A stretch of 64,000 bases of DNA from Pseudomaricurvus sp965656525 (GTDB lineage: Bacteria > Pseudomonadota > Gammaproteobacteria > Pseudomonadales > Cellvibrionaceae). A program made the position numbers and the translations under genes. This document shows positions 1 to 8,809 of this stretch, one piece after another. How positions within the stretch are numbered: the stretch's first letter is position 1; the number at the start of each line of letters is the position of its first letter. Where the stretch lies: positions 85,154 through 149,153 of the forward strand of contig CBFHKY010000009.1 of assembly GCA_965656525.1 (NCBI GenBank), given 5' to 3'. A model generated the notes under the pieces. It worked only from the letters and a program-made list of their open reading frames with translations, did not search any database and had not been told where the DNA came from.

Positions 1-1
1 G

Positions 2-226
2 ATTGAAAATTTTACAAAGCTGGCACGTCTTTTCCCTCAGCATTTGGGTGTACGGTTGAATTTAGTGCAGGTTTTGATTGCTGATATGAAAGAGTCAGGT
101 GTGAATGAGGAAAAAATGGATCAGTGTGTGTCTGCGATGCATATCGTCGAAAAACATCTACGTCCAAATCATCCGCAATTTCAGCGTTACCAACAGTTGC
201 GTCAAGGTGTAAGACTATTAGGTTAG
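2..226 (+). CDS. C-terminal end of a truncated protein, possibly TPR-containing response regulator
   Basis: The window opens inside this reading frame, which is open from base 2 to a TAG stop, so only the last 74 residues are visible. They look helical: a leucine-rich stretch, then a segment with VEKHLRPNHPQFQRY that resembles the last helices of a tetratricopeptide-repeat tail. Some gammaproteobacterial response regulators with TPR tails precede a small soluble histidine kinase, and the next gene is one, so that identity is possible. This is inference from context and from general helix character; no receiver domain is visible here. The gap to the next gene is 155 bases. Confidence 0.4.
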   Translation: MENFTKLARLFPQHLGVRLNLVQVLIADMKESGVNEEKMDQCVSAMHIVEKHLRPNHPQFQRYQQLRQGVRLLG

Positions 227-381
227 GGCGGTAAGCTATTGATCTGCAGTCGTTAGATCATAATGGCTAGAGCTCTAGCCGTTAGGATCATAGTGGTTTT
301 GGTGTGGTTGTAATGGTAGTGAGAGCCATAGAATAAGATCATGCCAATCTGGATGTATTTTTGGGTAATTAGGAGGCTTTA

Positions 382-1071
382 ATGAGCAACGATAAGAATG
401 ACTTTTCTCTGGTCCTGGCTTCCAGTGTCCACGACATGAAAAATTCAGTAGGTATGCTGCTGAATTCATTGGAGTCTCTGATTGATTCCTACCCCGTCCA
501 AAACGAAGCGCAAGCTCGAAGTTTTGCGACGTTGGAATACGAAGCGTCGCGCATCAATACGGAGCTTATTCAACTGTTGGCGGTCTACCGAATGGATAAC
601 GGCCGACTGCCTATCAATATTGAAGAACACTACCTAATTGATCAGTTGGAAGAGCAAGTGGCTCGTAACGATATGTTGTTGCGTACAAGAAACCTTGAAA
701 TTCAGATTGATTGCGATGAAAACCTTATCTGGTACTTTGATGCTGAATTGGTTGGCGGGGTGATTCACAACATATTGGTAAATGGCGCCCGTTATTCTAA
801 AAAAAGCATGTCGTTGAAAGCTGAAGTTATCAATGATGAGCTAGTCATCACGGTAGCGGATGACGGTACTGGGTATCCAAAGTTCATGTTGGAAAACCTA
901 CAGCAAAGTTTCGATCAATCGGTGTCATTTCGTGAAGGTAACACACACTTAGGGCTTTATTTTGCGCAGCAAATCGCTTCTATGCACTTTCGTGCAAAGC
1001 GTCATGGTCGTATTGAGTTAACCAACGGGGAACCGCTCGGCGGAGGGGCCTTTCGTATCTACTTACCCTGA
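382..1071 (+). CDS. Small soluble sensor histidine kinase
   Basis: A 229-residue histidine kinase made only of a dimerisation/phosphoacceptor helix and an ATP-binding domain. The H-box is HDMKN, with His17 as the likely phosphorylated residue. The N-box HNILVNGARYS lies near residue 130, the G1 box DDGTGYP near 160 and a G2-like GNTHLGLYFA near 190. There is no membrane segment or sensor domain, so it is cytoplasmic and its input must come from a partner protein, perhaps the upstream gene product. The ATG follows a good ribosome binding site (AGGAGG, about seven bases upstream). The family is clear; the signal and partner are unknown. Confidence 0.8.
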   Translation: MSNDKNDFSLVLASSVHDMKNSVGMLLNSLESLIDSYPVQNEAQARSFATLEYEASRINTELIQLLAVYRMDNGRLPINIEEHYLIDQLEEQVARNDMLLRTRNLEIQIDCDENLIWYFDAELVGGVIHNILVNGARYSKKSMSLKAEVINDELVITVADDGTGYPKFMLENLQQSFDQSVSFREGNTHLGLYFAQQIASMHFRAKRHGRIELTNGEPLGGGAFRIYLP

Positions 1072-1237
1072 CTTGCTGTTCATTCATATTGTGCTCGTGC
1101 TGATTTATGATCTTGGTATTGAGTCAACAGGCATATAGACACGTTGAGTCAGGTTTGTTTGGCAGCTCCTAGTTTTGGTGACAGCATAAATTTGTTAAAG
1201 TAATGACCTTATTCTTACTACTCCAACTGTTCTGCTC

Positions 1238-1651
1238 ATGTCACAAACCCCTTCCAACTGTATTTCTGAAGATCAAGTTCAATGGCACGCGATTCGTGCT
1301 CAAGGCTCAGGTGGTCAGAACGTTAATAAAGTTTCATCCGCCATACACCTACGATTCGATGTACAGGCCTCATCCTTGCCTGAGCCCGTAAAAGAGCGCT
1401 TACTGAACATAAATGATCGCCGTATTACCGCCGACGGTACTGTCATTATTAAAGCGCAGCAGTTTCGCACCCAAGAAAAGAATCGCCAAGATGCGCTTGA
1501 CCGGCTCAATGAGATGATTCAATCCGTATGGCAAGCCCCCAAAAATCGAAAAACAACGCGCCCGACATTGGCTTCTAAAAAGCGCCGTTTGGATGGCAAA
1601 ACCCGCCGCAGCTCGATAAAAAAGAATCGAGGCAAGGTGAGCCTCGATTGA
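1238..1651 (+). CDS. arfB: Alternative ribosome-rescue factor ArfB (YaeJ family peptidyl-tRNA hydrolase)
   Basis: A 137-residue protein with a release-factor catalytic GGQ motif at residues 25-27 inside GSGGQNVNKVSSA. It also has the family's long basic C-terminal tail (about residues 100-137, rich in Lys and Arg), which in ArfB enters the empty mRNA channel of stalled ribosomes. There is no stop-codon-recognition domain, which separates it from RF1 and RF2. It hydrolyses peptidyl-tRNA on ribosomes stalled at truncated mRNA, as a backup to tmRNA. The last codons and the stop codon lie in a perfect 9-bp inverted repeat that serves as terminator for the convergent photolyase gene. Confidence 0.92.
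   Translation: MSQTPSNCISEDQVQWHAIRAQGSGGQNVNKVSSAIHLRFDVQASSLPEPVKERLLNINDRRITADGTVIIKAQQFRTQEKNRQDALDRLNEMIQSVWQAPKNRKTTRPTLASKKRRLDGKTRRSSIKKNRGKVSLD
1617..1649 (-). terminator. Intrinsic terminator of the photolyase gene, inside the 3' end of arfB
   Basis: AATCGAGGC (1625-1633) and GCCTCGATT (1641-1649) form a perfect 9-bp stem with a 7-base loop. On the minus strand the stem is followed by CTTTTTTATC, the layout of a rho-independent terminator for the leftward gene. On the plus strand no T-run follows. The repeat covers the last arfB codons and the first base of its stop. Confidence 0.7.
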
Positions 1652-1673
1652 ACACTTTTATGATTGAATATTG

Positions 1674-3089
1674 CTAAGACTGAGCACTGTTCATTTCGGT
1701 AAGTGCTTTAAAGCGCTCTAGCACCCGTTCACGAGCACTACGATAATCAATCATCGGTTCAGGGTAACCAAGGTGCTGTCGTACTTTTGAAGGCGGGTTG
1801 TGAATGGCTTTATCATCCAAATCCTTAAGCTCAGGCACAAACTTACGAATAAAGTCGCCGCTGCTGTCGAATTTTTGTGACTGACTTTGAGGGTTGAATA
1901 CTCGAAACCAAGGCGAAGCATCACAACCTGTAGATGCGCTCCATTGCCAACCGCCGTTGTTGGAAGCAAAATCCCCATCTAAAAGATTTTCCATGAAAAA
2001 TTGTTCGCCAATGGTCCAGTGTTCCAACATTAGCTTTGTGAAAAAACTGGCAGTGATCATACGCAGGCGGTTGTGCATCCAGCCAGTTTGAGCCAGTTGG
2101 CGCATAGCCGCATCAACGATGGGAAAACCGGTTTTTCCTTGCTTCCAAGCCGTCACCAAATCGGGATTATTCTCCCACGCCAAAAATGTGGTTTCAGGCT
2201 TGAAGGGTTGTGATTTGCTCAATCGCGGAAAGCAATACATGAGATAACGGTAAAATTCTCTCCATGCAACCTCTCTTAGCCAAGGGTCCGAGCGCCATTC
2301 GGGCTGATGTTGCTGTACGGCGGCAAGGCATTGTCGGGCACTGATTAAGCCGCTGGCAAAATACGGTGAAAGTGTACTGGTGCCGTTAATAGATGGAATG
2401 TCTCTATACTCAATATACTGATTGATGCGGCGCTCACAAAAATCATGCAGCTTTTTTAAAGCGCTCTGCTCATCAGCTGGCCAGACATCAGAACGATAGG
2501 GCTGTGCGCCAGTGAGCTCAATCGGCGATTGTTCACTTGGTTCTAGGGCCGTACTAACGGTTTGAGGTTCCGGCAGTAAGTCTCGCGCACCGTCTAAACG
2601 TGTTTGCCAAAGCCGATACCAAGGTGTGAATACCTTGTAATGACCGCCTTGTTGAGTCCGCATCCCCTCTGGAGGCACTAGGAAGTCCGCATCAAACCGA
2701 TGAATAACCACATTTAAAGGCTTCAAAGCCGTGCTGACCTGAGCATCTCTGTTTTGCTCATAAACAGGCACTTCGGTATTCCACCAGATATCAGTGGCCT
2801 GAGACGTTTTGGCTTCTTCGGTAATTAATTCCACACAACTTTGATAATCCGTGCCGCGCAGAATTTTAAACTTAACGCCCAGTTGATGCAGTTTTTGACG
2901 TAAATGCGTCAAGGCATCAGCCTGAAATGATATTTTGGCAGGGGAATCGTGTTGTAGCTGCCACTGTTGTGGGGTGTCACAGAAAATGACTTGGATCGGC
3001 TGATGATAGCGGCGCGCTTTGTCGCAAGCGTAATACAAAGCGGGATTGTCTGCTAAACGAATATCGGTTCTTAGCCACACAAGATGCAT
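1674..3089 (-). CDS. phrB: Deoxyribodipyrimidine photolyase (CPD photolyase)
   Basis: A 471-residue cryptochrome/photolyase family protein that repairs UV-induced cyclobutane pyrimidine dimers with blue light. The N-terminal antenna-binding Rossmann domain opens with HLVWLRTDIRLADNPAL. The C-terminal FAD-binding domain has WREFYRYLMY, then NRLRMITASFFTK and GDFASNNGGWQWSASTG, the characteristic FAD and tryptophan-triad region. Length matches class I CPD photolyases (E. coli 472). The DUF523/DUF1722 gene lies 50 bases upstream on the same strand, a frequent pairing with photolyase genes. The terminator is at 1617-1649. Confidence 0.95.
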   Translation of the reverse strand: MHLVWLRTDIRLADNPALYYACDKARRYHQPIQVIFCDTPQQWQLQHDSPAKISFQADALTHLRQKLHQLGVKFKILRGTDYQSCVELITEEAKTSQATDIWWNTEVPVYEQNRDAQVSTALKPLNVVIHRFDADFLVPPEGMRTQQGGHYKVFTPWYRLWQTRLDGARDLLPEPQTVSTALEPSEQSPIELTGAQPYRSDVWPADEQSALKKLHDFCERRINQYIEYRDIPSINGTSTLSPYFASGLISARQCLAAVQQHQPEWRSDPWLREVAWREFYRYLMYCFPRLSKSQPFKPETTFLAWENNPDLVTAWKQGKTGFPIVDAAMRQLAQTGWMHNRLRMITASFFTKLMLEHWTIGEQFFMENLLDGDFASNNGGWQWSASTGCDASPWFRVFNPQSQSQKFDSSGDFIRKFVPELKDLDDKAIHNPPSKVRQHLGYPEPMIDYRSARERVLERFKALTEMNSAQS

Positions 3090-3139
3090 AATATTTATTG
3101 AGTACCTTCACGCAGTAGAAGTAAATGACTGATGGATGA

Positions 3140-4237
3140 TCACAGCTGATTGGTCAGGCCGAGATCTTCAGGGTATGGCTGCCAGTAGCGCTGCATCTGC
3201 ACATAGTGGCTACCTTCTTGATCGATGTAATGTCTGAGCAGCGTCAGAGGCGTAATCAATGGAATTTTCCCAATTCGATAACGATCAATAACATCTACGA
3301 TCTTTTGTCGCGATTCACTGGGCACTGAGTGTTTGAGATAGCCCAGCAAATGCAGCATGACGTTGGCGTGAGAACGCCTATTGGCTGGTTTGCTCAGTGC
3401 GGTCATCAACTCAGATACATAGTATTCCAGCACGTCCTGCAGCGGTTCTTTGTGTGCTTCGGCCAGATAGCGGCCAAGTCCTTTATAAACGGCTTGGCTA
3501 TGAGCCATTAACACGTACTTGTAACTGCTGTGGAACTGAAGCAAATTATGGTAGGAAGGCTCAGCGAGCACTTCTTTACGAAAATTATGGTGTGCGTACA
3601 CGNNNNNNNNNNNNNNNNNNNNNNNNNNNNNNNNNNNNNNNNNNNNNNNNNNNNNNNNNNNNNNNNNNNNNNNNNNNNNNNNNNNNNNNNNNNNNNNNNN
3701 NCGTAAAATAAAGTTCTCTCGTAAAGCTGGGTCGTGTAACCGGCCATCTTCTTCAATCGGTAGCAAGGGGTAGCGATCTTGCAAACTGGCGGCGAAAAGA
3801 CCTTGGCCCTTTTGTTCGTTAGGGTAGCCGTTCTCTTGATAAACCTTAATGCGCTCTAGGCCACAACTGGGGGAGTTTTTCATTAAGATAAAGCCATCCA
3901 AATGGCTAAAGTTATCTAGTTTGTCTTCGAAACCTGCTCGTAATTGAGCACTCAGGTCATCGTTGTAGTCACCATCGCTAAAAATCAGCCGTGGTTCATT
4001 CGGGTCACCTACAAGCCGCATTGTAGGCCTTGGCGTACCAAACCCTGCTTCGACTTCGGGGCAGAATGTGGTGTATTCAAAAAAGGTACTCAACGTTTTT
4101 AAACACAACTTTGACTGACTGTGACCACCATTAAAACGTACGTTATGGCCGGCTAGGCAAGCACTCAGGCCGACCGAAATTTTGTCAGCGTTTGTATCTG
4201 GGGATTCTTCAGAGTTTGAAGTAGGTTGTAGCGCCAT
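3140..4237 (-). CDS. DUF523-DUF1722 protein (YbgA-like), interrupted by an N run
   Basis: The N-terminal half is a DUF523 domain (VGLSACLAGHNVRFNGG, later ILMKNSPSCGLERIKVY). The C-terminal half is a DUF1722/YbgA domain (FHSSYKYVLMAHSQAVYKGLGRY). The biochemical function of this family is not established; it is often encoded beside photolyase, as here, and a role in DNA damage is only inferred. The 99 N at 3603-3701 fall between the domains. Joining the flanks directly gives ENFILR-VYAHH in frame, and the shortened protein (about 332 residues) has a normal family length, so little or nothing seems to be missing. Confidence 0.85.
   Translation of the reverse strand: MALQPTSNSEESPDTNADKISVGLSACLAGHNVRFNGGHSQSKLCLKTLSTFFEYTTFCPEVEAGFGTPRPTMRLVGDPNEPRLIFSDGDYNDDLSAQLRAGFEDKLDNFSHLDGFILMKNSPSCGLERIKVYQENGYPNEQKGQGLFAASLQDRYPLLPIEEDGRLHDPALRENFILXXXXXXXXXXXXXXXXXXXXXXXXXXXXXXXXXXVYAHHNFRKEVLAEPSYHNLLQFHSSYKYVLMAHSQAVYKGLGRYLAEAHKEPLQDVLEYYVSELMTALSKPANRRSHANVMLHLLGYLKHSVPSESRQKIVDVIDRYRIGKIPLITPLTLLRHYIDQEGSHYVQMQRYWQPYPEDLGLTNQL
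3603..3701. other. Run of 99 N (assembly gap) inside the DUF523/DUF1722 gene
   Basis: The flanks on the minus strand are ...TTTATTTTACG and CGTGTACGCAC... Removing the Ns gives codons CGC GTG TAC, in frame and consistent with the expected inter-domain sequence. The run looks like a nominal spacer. Confidence 0.9.
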
Positions 4238-4427
4238 AATAGGTCAACAATCCAGTAAGTAGTTTTGTGAACGACATGCCGCCTGCGACACGCCTGACGA
4301 TGTGTTCAGTGTAGACGCTCGGCAGCAGATGAGCGTTTTTCTGTTATCAACCAGTATCTATCAGCTACGAATGAAGCAGAGGCTTAGATCATCGGCAGCA
4401 CTCACATTCCAACATATAGCGTACTTT

Positions 4428-5447
4428 TTAAAGTAAACGTTCTTCTACTAGCTGTTGCATCATATCGATGTGTTGTTGTGAATCGTTTAAACAAGGAATG
4501 TAGTGGAATTGCTCGCCGCCAGCGGCCATAAAGAGTTCACGGTTTTCGACTTCAATTTCTTCCAAGGTTTCTAGGCAATCTGTAGAAAAGCCTGGGCATA
4601 GCAGCGCAATGTGTTTGTGACCCTCGGAAGGCAATGCCTTTAAAGTGACATCTGTATAGGGCTGTAGCCAAGGTTCACGCCCAAAACGAGATTGAAAAGT
4701 GGTCAATACTCGATCGGCGGGCAGCTTTAATGTTTCTGTTATCAAGCGGGAGGTCTGCTGACAAAAGCAAGAATAAGGGTCGCCGTTGGTAAGGTAACGT
4801 TGGGGCGTGCCGTGATAAGACAGCAATAATTTGTCTGGCATGCCGTGGGTTTGGATATGTTGTTTAATGCTTTCCGCAATTGCACAAATATAACTTGGAT
4901 GTTGGTGGTAGCCACCGATAAAGCTGATATCCGGCACCCAGCGTCGTTCAATAAAACAATGTGCTATGGCATCAAAGGTAGAGCCAGTCGTTGCACCGCT
5001 GTACTGTGGGTAGAGCGGTAAAATAACCAGCCGTCTAACATTCGCCTCAGTGAGTGTTTTAATCGCGGAACTGATGGATGGATTTCCATATCGCATGCCC
5101 ACTTCAACGGGGATCGTGCTGGCCCCAAATTTCTGATCTAGGCTTTGTTGTAGCTTCTGTGCTTGTTGTTTTGTAATGCTGAGCAGTGGCGATCCATCCT
5201 TTGTCCAGACAGACTGGTACAGCTTAGCTGAGCGGCGAGGGCGAAAACGTAAAATAACGCCATGTAATATCATCCACCATATCAATCGGGGTACCTCCAC
5301 CACTCGGGGGTCGCTAAGAAATTCTCTGAGATAACGTCTTAAGGCTGGTGTGGTTGGCGCGTCTGGTGTTCCGAGATTGGTTAATAATACCCCTGTTTTT
5401 GGGCCTTGACCCTTGTGGTCATATTCAGTTTGCCCGATGTATGCCAT
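4428..5447 (-). CDS. hemH: Ferrochelatase
   Basis: A 339-residue ferrochelatase, inserting ferrous iron into protoporphyrin IX in the last step of protohaem synthesis. Visible family sequence: GVLLTNLGTPDAP near the N-terminus, LPLYPQYSGATTGSTFD in the middle, LLSYHGTPQRYLTNGDPY with the catalytic histidine, and FQSRFGREPWLQPYTD. There is no obvious membrane anchor, as in other bacterial forms. It stands alone on the minus strand: 190 bases separate it from the DUF523 gene downstream, and 174 bases lie between its start and the upstream HDAC-like gene. Confidence 0.95.
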   Translation of the reverse strand: MAYIGQTEYDHKGQGPKTGVLLTNLGTPDAPTTPALRRYLREFLSDPRVVEVPRLIWWMILHGVILRFRPRRSAKLYQSVWTKDGSPLLSITKQQAQKLQQSLDQKFGASTIPVEVGMRYGNPSISSAIKTLTEANVRRLVILPLYPQYSGATTGSTFDAIAHCFIERRWVPDISFIGGYHQHPSYICAIAESIKQHIQTHGMPDKLLLSYHGTPQRYLTNGDPYSCFCQQTSRLITETLKLPADRVLTTFQSRFGREPWLQPYTDVTLKALPSEGHKHIALLCPGFSTDCLETLEEIEVENRELFMAAGGEQFHYIPCLNDSQQHIDMMQQLVEERLL

Positions 5448-5621
5448 AACTGTATTCCATGCTAAAAGTGTAAGGGGTTTAAAGTGTTTTTCAGGTGCTG
5501 GTGTGAAACCTTTTAAGCCTGATTTTGATTAAGATTGTTAGCGTAGTCTTTTAAATATTACGGCTCATTGTATTTTGTACGATGATTTGAAAGCGCATTG
5601 TTACTCCAGTGCCACTTTCGG

Positions 5622-6581
5622 TCAACTAAGCCGATGGGTATTGTGCCGTTGGGTATTGTAAGGCTCAAAAATACTGAAGGCCTCTTCTACGACAAGGCTG
5701 TGTCTTTGGATCAATGCTTGTCGGTCGTTGTCGTAGCCTCCGCCAATAACGGTAGCGACAGGGAGACCCTTGCGCCGGCAGGTTTCTAGTACCAGTCTTT
5801 CGCGCGCTCGTATACCTTTTATAGTGATGTTTAAAAGGCCCAATGGGTCATCTGCGTAAACATCAACCCCCGCATCAAATATAATTAATCCTGGCTTAGA
5901 TCGGTCAATGGCTTCATGCAAAGCACGTTCTACTGTAGACAAATAAAGGTCATCACCGCAGCCTTCTTGTATTTCTACGTCAAGATCGCTGACCGCTTTG
6001 CGAGCGGGAAAATTTTTCTCGCAATGAATCGAGCAAGTAAAGGCCTGTGGTTCGTGCTGAAGAATGGCAGCGGTGCCATCCCCTTGATGAACATCACAGT
6101 CAAAAATCAACACAGAGCGTGGTTGCGATTCATTCATTCGAGGGGCCTTGAGCAAGCTAAGTGCAGTGATGGCTAGGTCGTTCAAAATACAAAAGCCGGA
6201 GGCAAAATCTCGGTGCGCATGATGCGTGCCACCAGCAAGATGGCAGGCCACGCCATGTTGTAAGGCTAACGTGGCCGTCAGCAACGTACCATTAGGGGAA
6301 ATTAATGTGCGTTTCACCAGTGCTGGTGACCACGGCAAACCCATACGTCGAACTTCTTGTGGGCTTTGTTGTTGATGAATAAAGCGGTGCAAGTAGTCAG
6401 GGCAGTGTGCCAGTTCCAAAAGGTGCAGCTTAGTTCGGCCTGGGCGATAAGTATTGCTTTCCTTAGCGAACCCCAGCATCTGCAGGTGCTGATGCAAAAG
6501 CCGAAATTTTTCCATTGGAAAGCGGTGCTTCCCCGGGAAATCAAAGCTGTAATCTGGGTGCGTTATGAGGGGGATTGCCAT
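5622..6581 (-). CDS. Histone-deacetylase-like amidohydrolase (HDAC/AcuC/AphA superfamily)
   Basis: A 319-residue zinc-dependent deacetylase of the arginase/HDAC fold. The zinc and catalytic motifs are present: GGTHHAHRDFASGFCILND with the histidine pair, IFDCDVHQGDGTA with zinc-binding Asp and His, IIFDAGVDVYADDPLG with the third ligand, and GGGYD near the C-terminus. Bacterial relatives act on acetylated polyamines, acetoin-pathway enzymes or other small acetyl-amides; the substrate cannot be read from sequence. The short type (about 300 residues) is common in marine gammaproteobacteria. The gene is divergent from the ABC exporter to its right. Confidence 0.88.
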   Translation of the reverse strand: MAIPLITHPDYSFDFPGKHRFPMEKFRLLHQHLQMLGFAKESNTYRPGRTKLHLLELAHCPDYLHRFIHQQQSPQEVRRMGLPWSPALVKRTLISPNGTLLTATLALQHGVACHLAGGTHHAHRDFASGFCILNDLAITALSLLKAPRMNESQPRSVLIFDCDVHQGDGTAAILQHEPQAFTCSIHCEKNFPARKAVSDLDVEIQEGCGDDLYLSTVERALHEAIDRSKPGLIIFDAGVDVYADDPLGLLNITIKGIRARERLVLETCRRKGLPVATVIGGGYDNDRQALIQRHSLVVEEAFSIFEPYNTQRHNTHRLS

Positions 6582-6863
6582 AGAAAATTATGCTTCTTAA
6601 AGGCATCAGCCTTGTTGTGCAAGAGTACAGGGCAGCCGTAAGCACATATAAACTTTCTGAATCAGACTGCGAACTTATACGTGAACCACCAAGGGAAATA
6701 CACTTTGGCATCGTGTTGTGCGGCATAGAGAGAAAACGCTCTACAGCCAACTTATTTGAAATACGAAACAAACGTGATTCTAGTGGTCTTCTGTTATGCT
6801 TCGCAACCTTGTGAGCACAGTGCTACCGATTTCAAACCAATCCGTCGCTGGAGAAAAGCCTTT

Positions 6864-8651
6864 ATGCGCAGTATGAAAAACGATGTCGATGTGGGGCAGG
6901 TGAAGTGGTCTACCCTCAAGCATTTACTGCCTTACTTGACAGAATTCAAGGTGCGGCTGGGCTTGGCACTGGGTTGCTTAGTGATCGCCAAACTGGCCAG
7001 CGTGGGTTTGCCCTTTGTACTTAAGTACATCGTCGATGATCTGGATAAATCCTCTGAGCTGGCAGCGGGTGTTGCGGCGGTACCCTTAGCGCTGTTGATT
7101 ACTTATGGCGTAGTGCGTTTCTCAAACGTATTGTTCAGTGAACTGCGTGATACTCTGTTTGGCCGCATCACTGAGCGCGCCATGCGTCGTATTGGTTTAG
7201 AGGTATTTCAGCACTTGCATGCCTTGGACATGGATTTCCATTTAAATCGTAAAACCGGTGGTCTTTCGCGGGATATGGAAAGGGGTACTAACGGAATCGC
7301 ATTTCTTCTGCGCTTTATGGTTTTCAATATCGTGCCGACCATTTTAGAAATTTTTATGATTGTGACCCTGCTATCATGGAACTACTCAGTCTGGTTTGCG
7401 GTGATTGTATTGGTCGCTGTAGTGAGTTATATCGCCTTTTCTATTGTTGCGACAGAGTGGCGCACAGGTTATGTGCGTGCCGTTAATAAAGCAGAATCAC
7501 AAAGCAGTACACGGGCTATTGATAGCTTGCTGAATTACGAAACGGTTAAGTATTTCACCAACGAGAACTTCGAAGCTGGCCATTACGACACTGAACTTGC
7601 CGAATGGGAGACCGCAAGAGGACAAAACCGTCTTTCATTGTTTGCTTTGAACGGTGGTCAGTCTCTGATTATTGCCGCCGCGATGACTTCAGCGATGGTG
7701 CTGGCGGCATACGAAGTAAATAGTGGGGCTATGACGCTTGGCGATTTCGCACTGATCAATGCGTTCATGATGCAAATTTTCATGCCGTTGAATTTTTTGG
7801 GATTTGTCTATCGTGAAATGAAAGGGTCGATGGCCAATATTGAAGCGATGTTTGGTTTACTGGACGTGAAAGCCAGTGTGCAAGATGCCCGCGACGCGAA
7901 AGCCTTATCGGTGCAGCGCGGTACCATTGAATTTCGTGATTTGCACTTTTCCTATCATCCCGACAGACCCATATTAAAAGGGCTGTCTTTCACTGTGCCA
8001 GCGAGAAGCAAGGTCGCCGTCGTGGGCAGCAGCGGTGCAGGAAAATCCACGTTGGCAAAAATGCTGTATCGCTTTTATGACGTTAACTCGGGTGCTGTGC
8101 TGATTGACAACCAAGATGTTCGATCTGTGACTCAGCATTCTTTGCGTGATGCCATTGGTGTAGTGCCGCAGGACACCGTGTTGTTCAATACCAGTCTCTT
8201 TGAAAATGTGCGCTATGGGAAGGTGACCGCTTCCGATGAGGATGTATGGCATGCTATTCGCCTAGCGCATCTGGATACTTTTATCCGTCAGTTGCCTAAG
8301 GGGGCGGATACCATCGTCGGTGAGCGAGGCTTAAAGCTGTCCGGTGGCGAAAAGCAGCGTGTTGCCATTGCTCGGGCCATCTTAAAAAGACCGCCCATTA
8401 TGGTCTTTGATGAAGCTACTTCTTCACTGGACAGCCAATCTGAAACCTTAATTTTACAAGCGATTAAAGAGGTGTCGGCCGAGCAAACCAGCCTGGTGAT
8501 TGCCCACCGACTCTCTACGGTAGTCGATGCCGATTCGATTGTCGTACTCGATCAAGGCCAGGTGGTAGAGCAGGGCACGCACCATGAGCTGTTGGCGCTT
8601 AATCAACACTACGCTAGATTGTGGGCGTTTCAGCAAAAACAAGCGGATTAA
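6864..8651 (+). CDS. Atm1/ABCB7-type ABC exporter (fused permease-ATPase)
   Basis: A half-size ABC exporter of 595 residues. An N-terminal six-helix membrane domain (about residues 20-310) is followed by an ATPase domain with Walker A GSSGAGKSTL, signature LSGGEKQR and Walker B IMVFDEATSSLD. The loop sequence DMDFHLNRKTGGLSRDMERG is typical of the Atm1/ABCB7/HMT1 branch, whose members export glutathione-linked or metal-linked compounds. The start at 6864 is chosen because GGAGA lies about nine bases upstream and the extra 36 upstream codons are not conserved-looking. The substrate is inferred from family only. Confidence 0.88.
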   Translation: MRSMKNDVDVGQVKWSTLKHLLPYLTEFKVRLGLALGCLVIAKLASVGLPFVLKYIVDDLDKSSELAAGVAAVPLALLITYGVVRFSNVLFSELRDTLFGRITERAMRRIGLEVFQHLHALDMDFHLNRKTGGLSRDMERGTNGIAFLLRFMVFNIVPTILEIFMIVTLLSWNYSVWFAVIVLVAVVSYIAFSIVATEWRTGYVRAVNKAESQSSTRAIDSLLNYETVKYFTNENFEAGHYDTELAEWETARGQNRLSLFALNGGQSLIIAAAMTSAMVLAAYEVNSGAMTLGDFALINAFMMQIFMPLNFLGFVYREMKGSMANIEAMFGLLDVKASVQDARDAKALSVQRGTIEFRDLHFSYHPDRPILKGLSFTVPARSKVAVVGSSGAGKSTLAKMLYRFYDVNSGAVLIDNQDVRSVTQHSLRDAIGVVPQDTVLFNTSLFENVRYGKVTASDEDVWHAIRLAHLDTFIRQLPKGADTIVGERGLKLSGGEKQRVAIARAILKRPPIMVFDEATSSLDSQSETLILQAIKEVSAEQTSLVIAHRLSTVVDADSIVVLDQGQVVEQGTHHELLALNQHYARLWAFQQKQAD

Positions 8652-8809
8652 CACCATCCGCCCAATAGCGAGGCTGGCTTTCACCTCACCATAAAGCTGG
8701 GTAGAATAGCGCCCCTTTAGAAAGCCAGTATTCTGTGCCGTTTGTATGATGACGCTGGCACAAGATGAAATGCTATTTTTCCCACTTGTTGACTGATTCC
8801 GGCCTGCCT

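Noticed and set aside
6756..6863. Upstream start extending the ABC exporter by 36 residues
   Set aside because: The added residues look unlike an exporter N-terminus, and a GGAGA ribosome binding site precedes the ATG at 6864.
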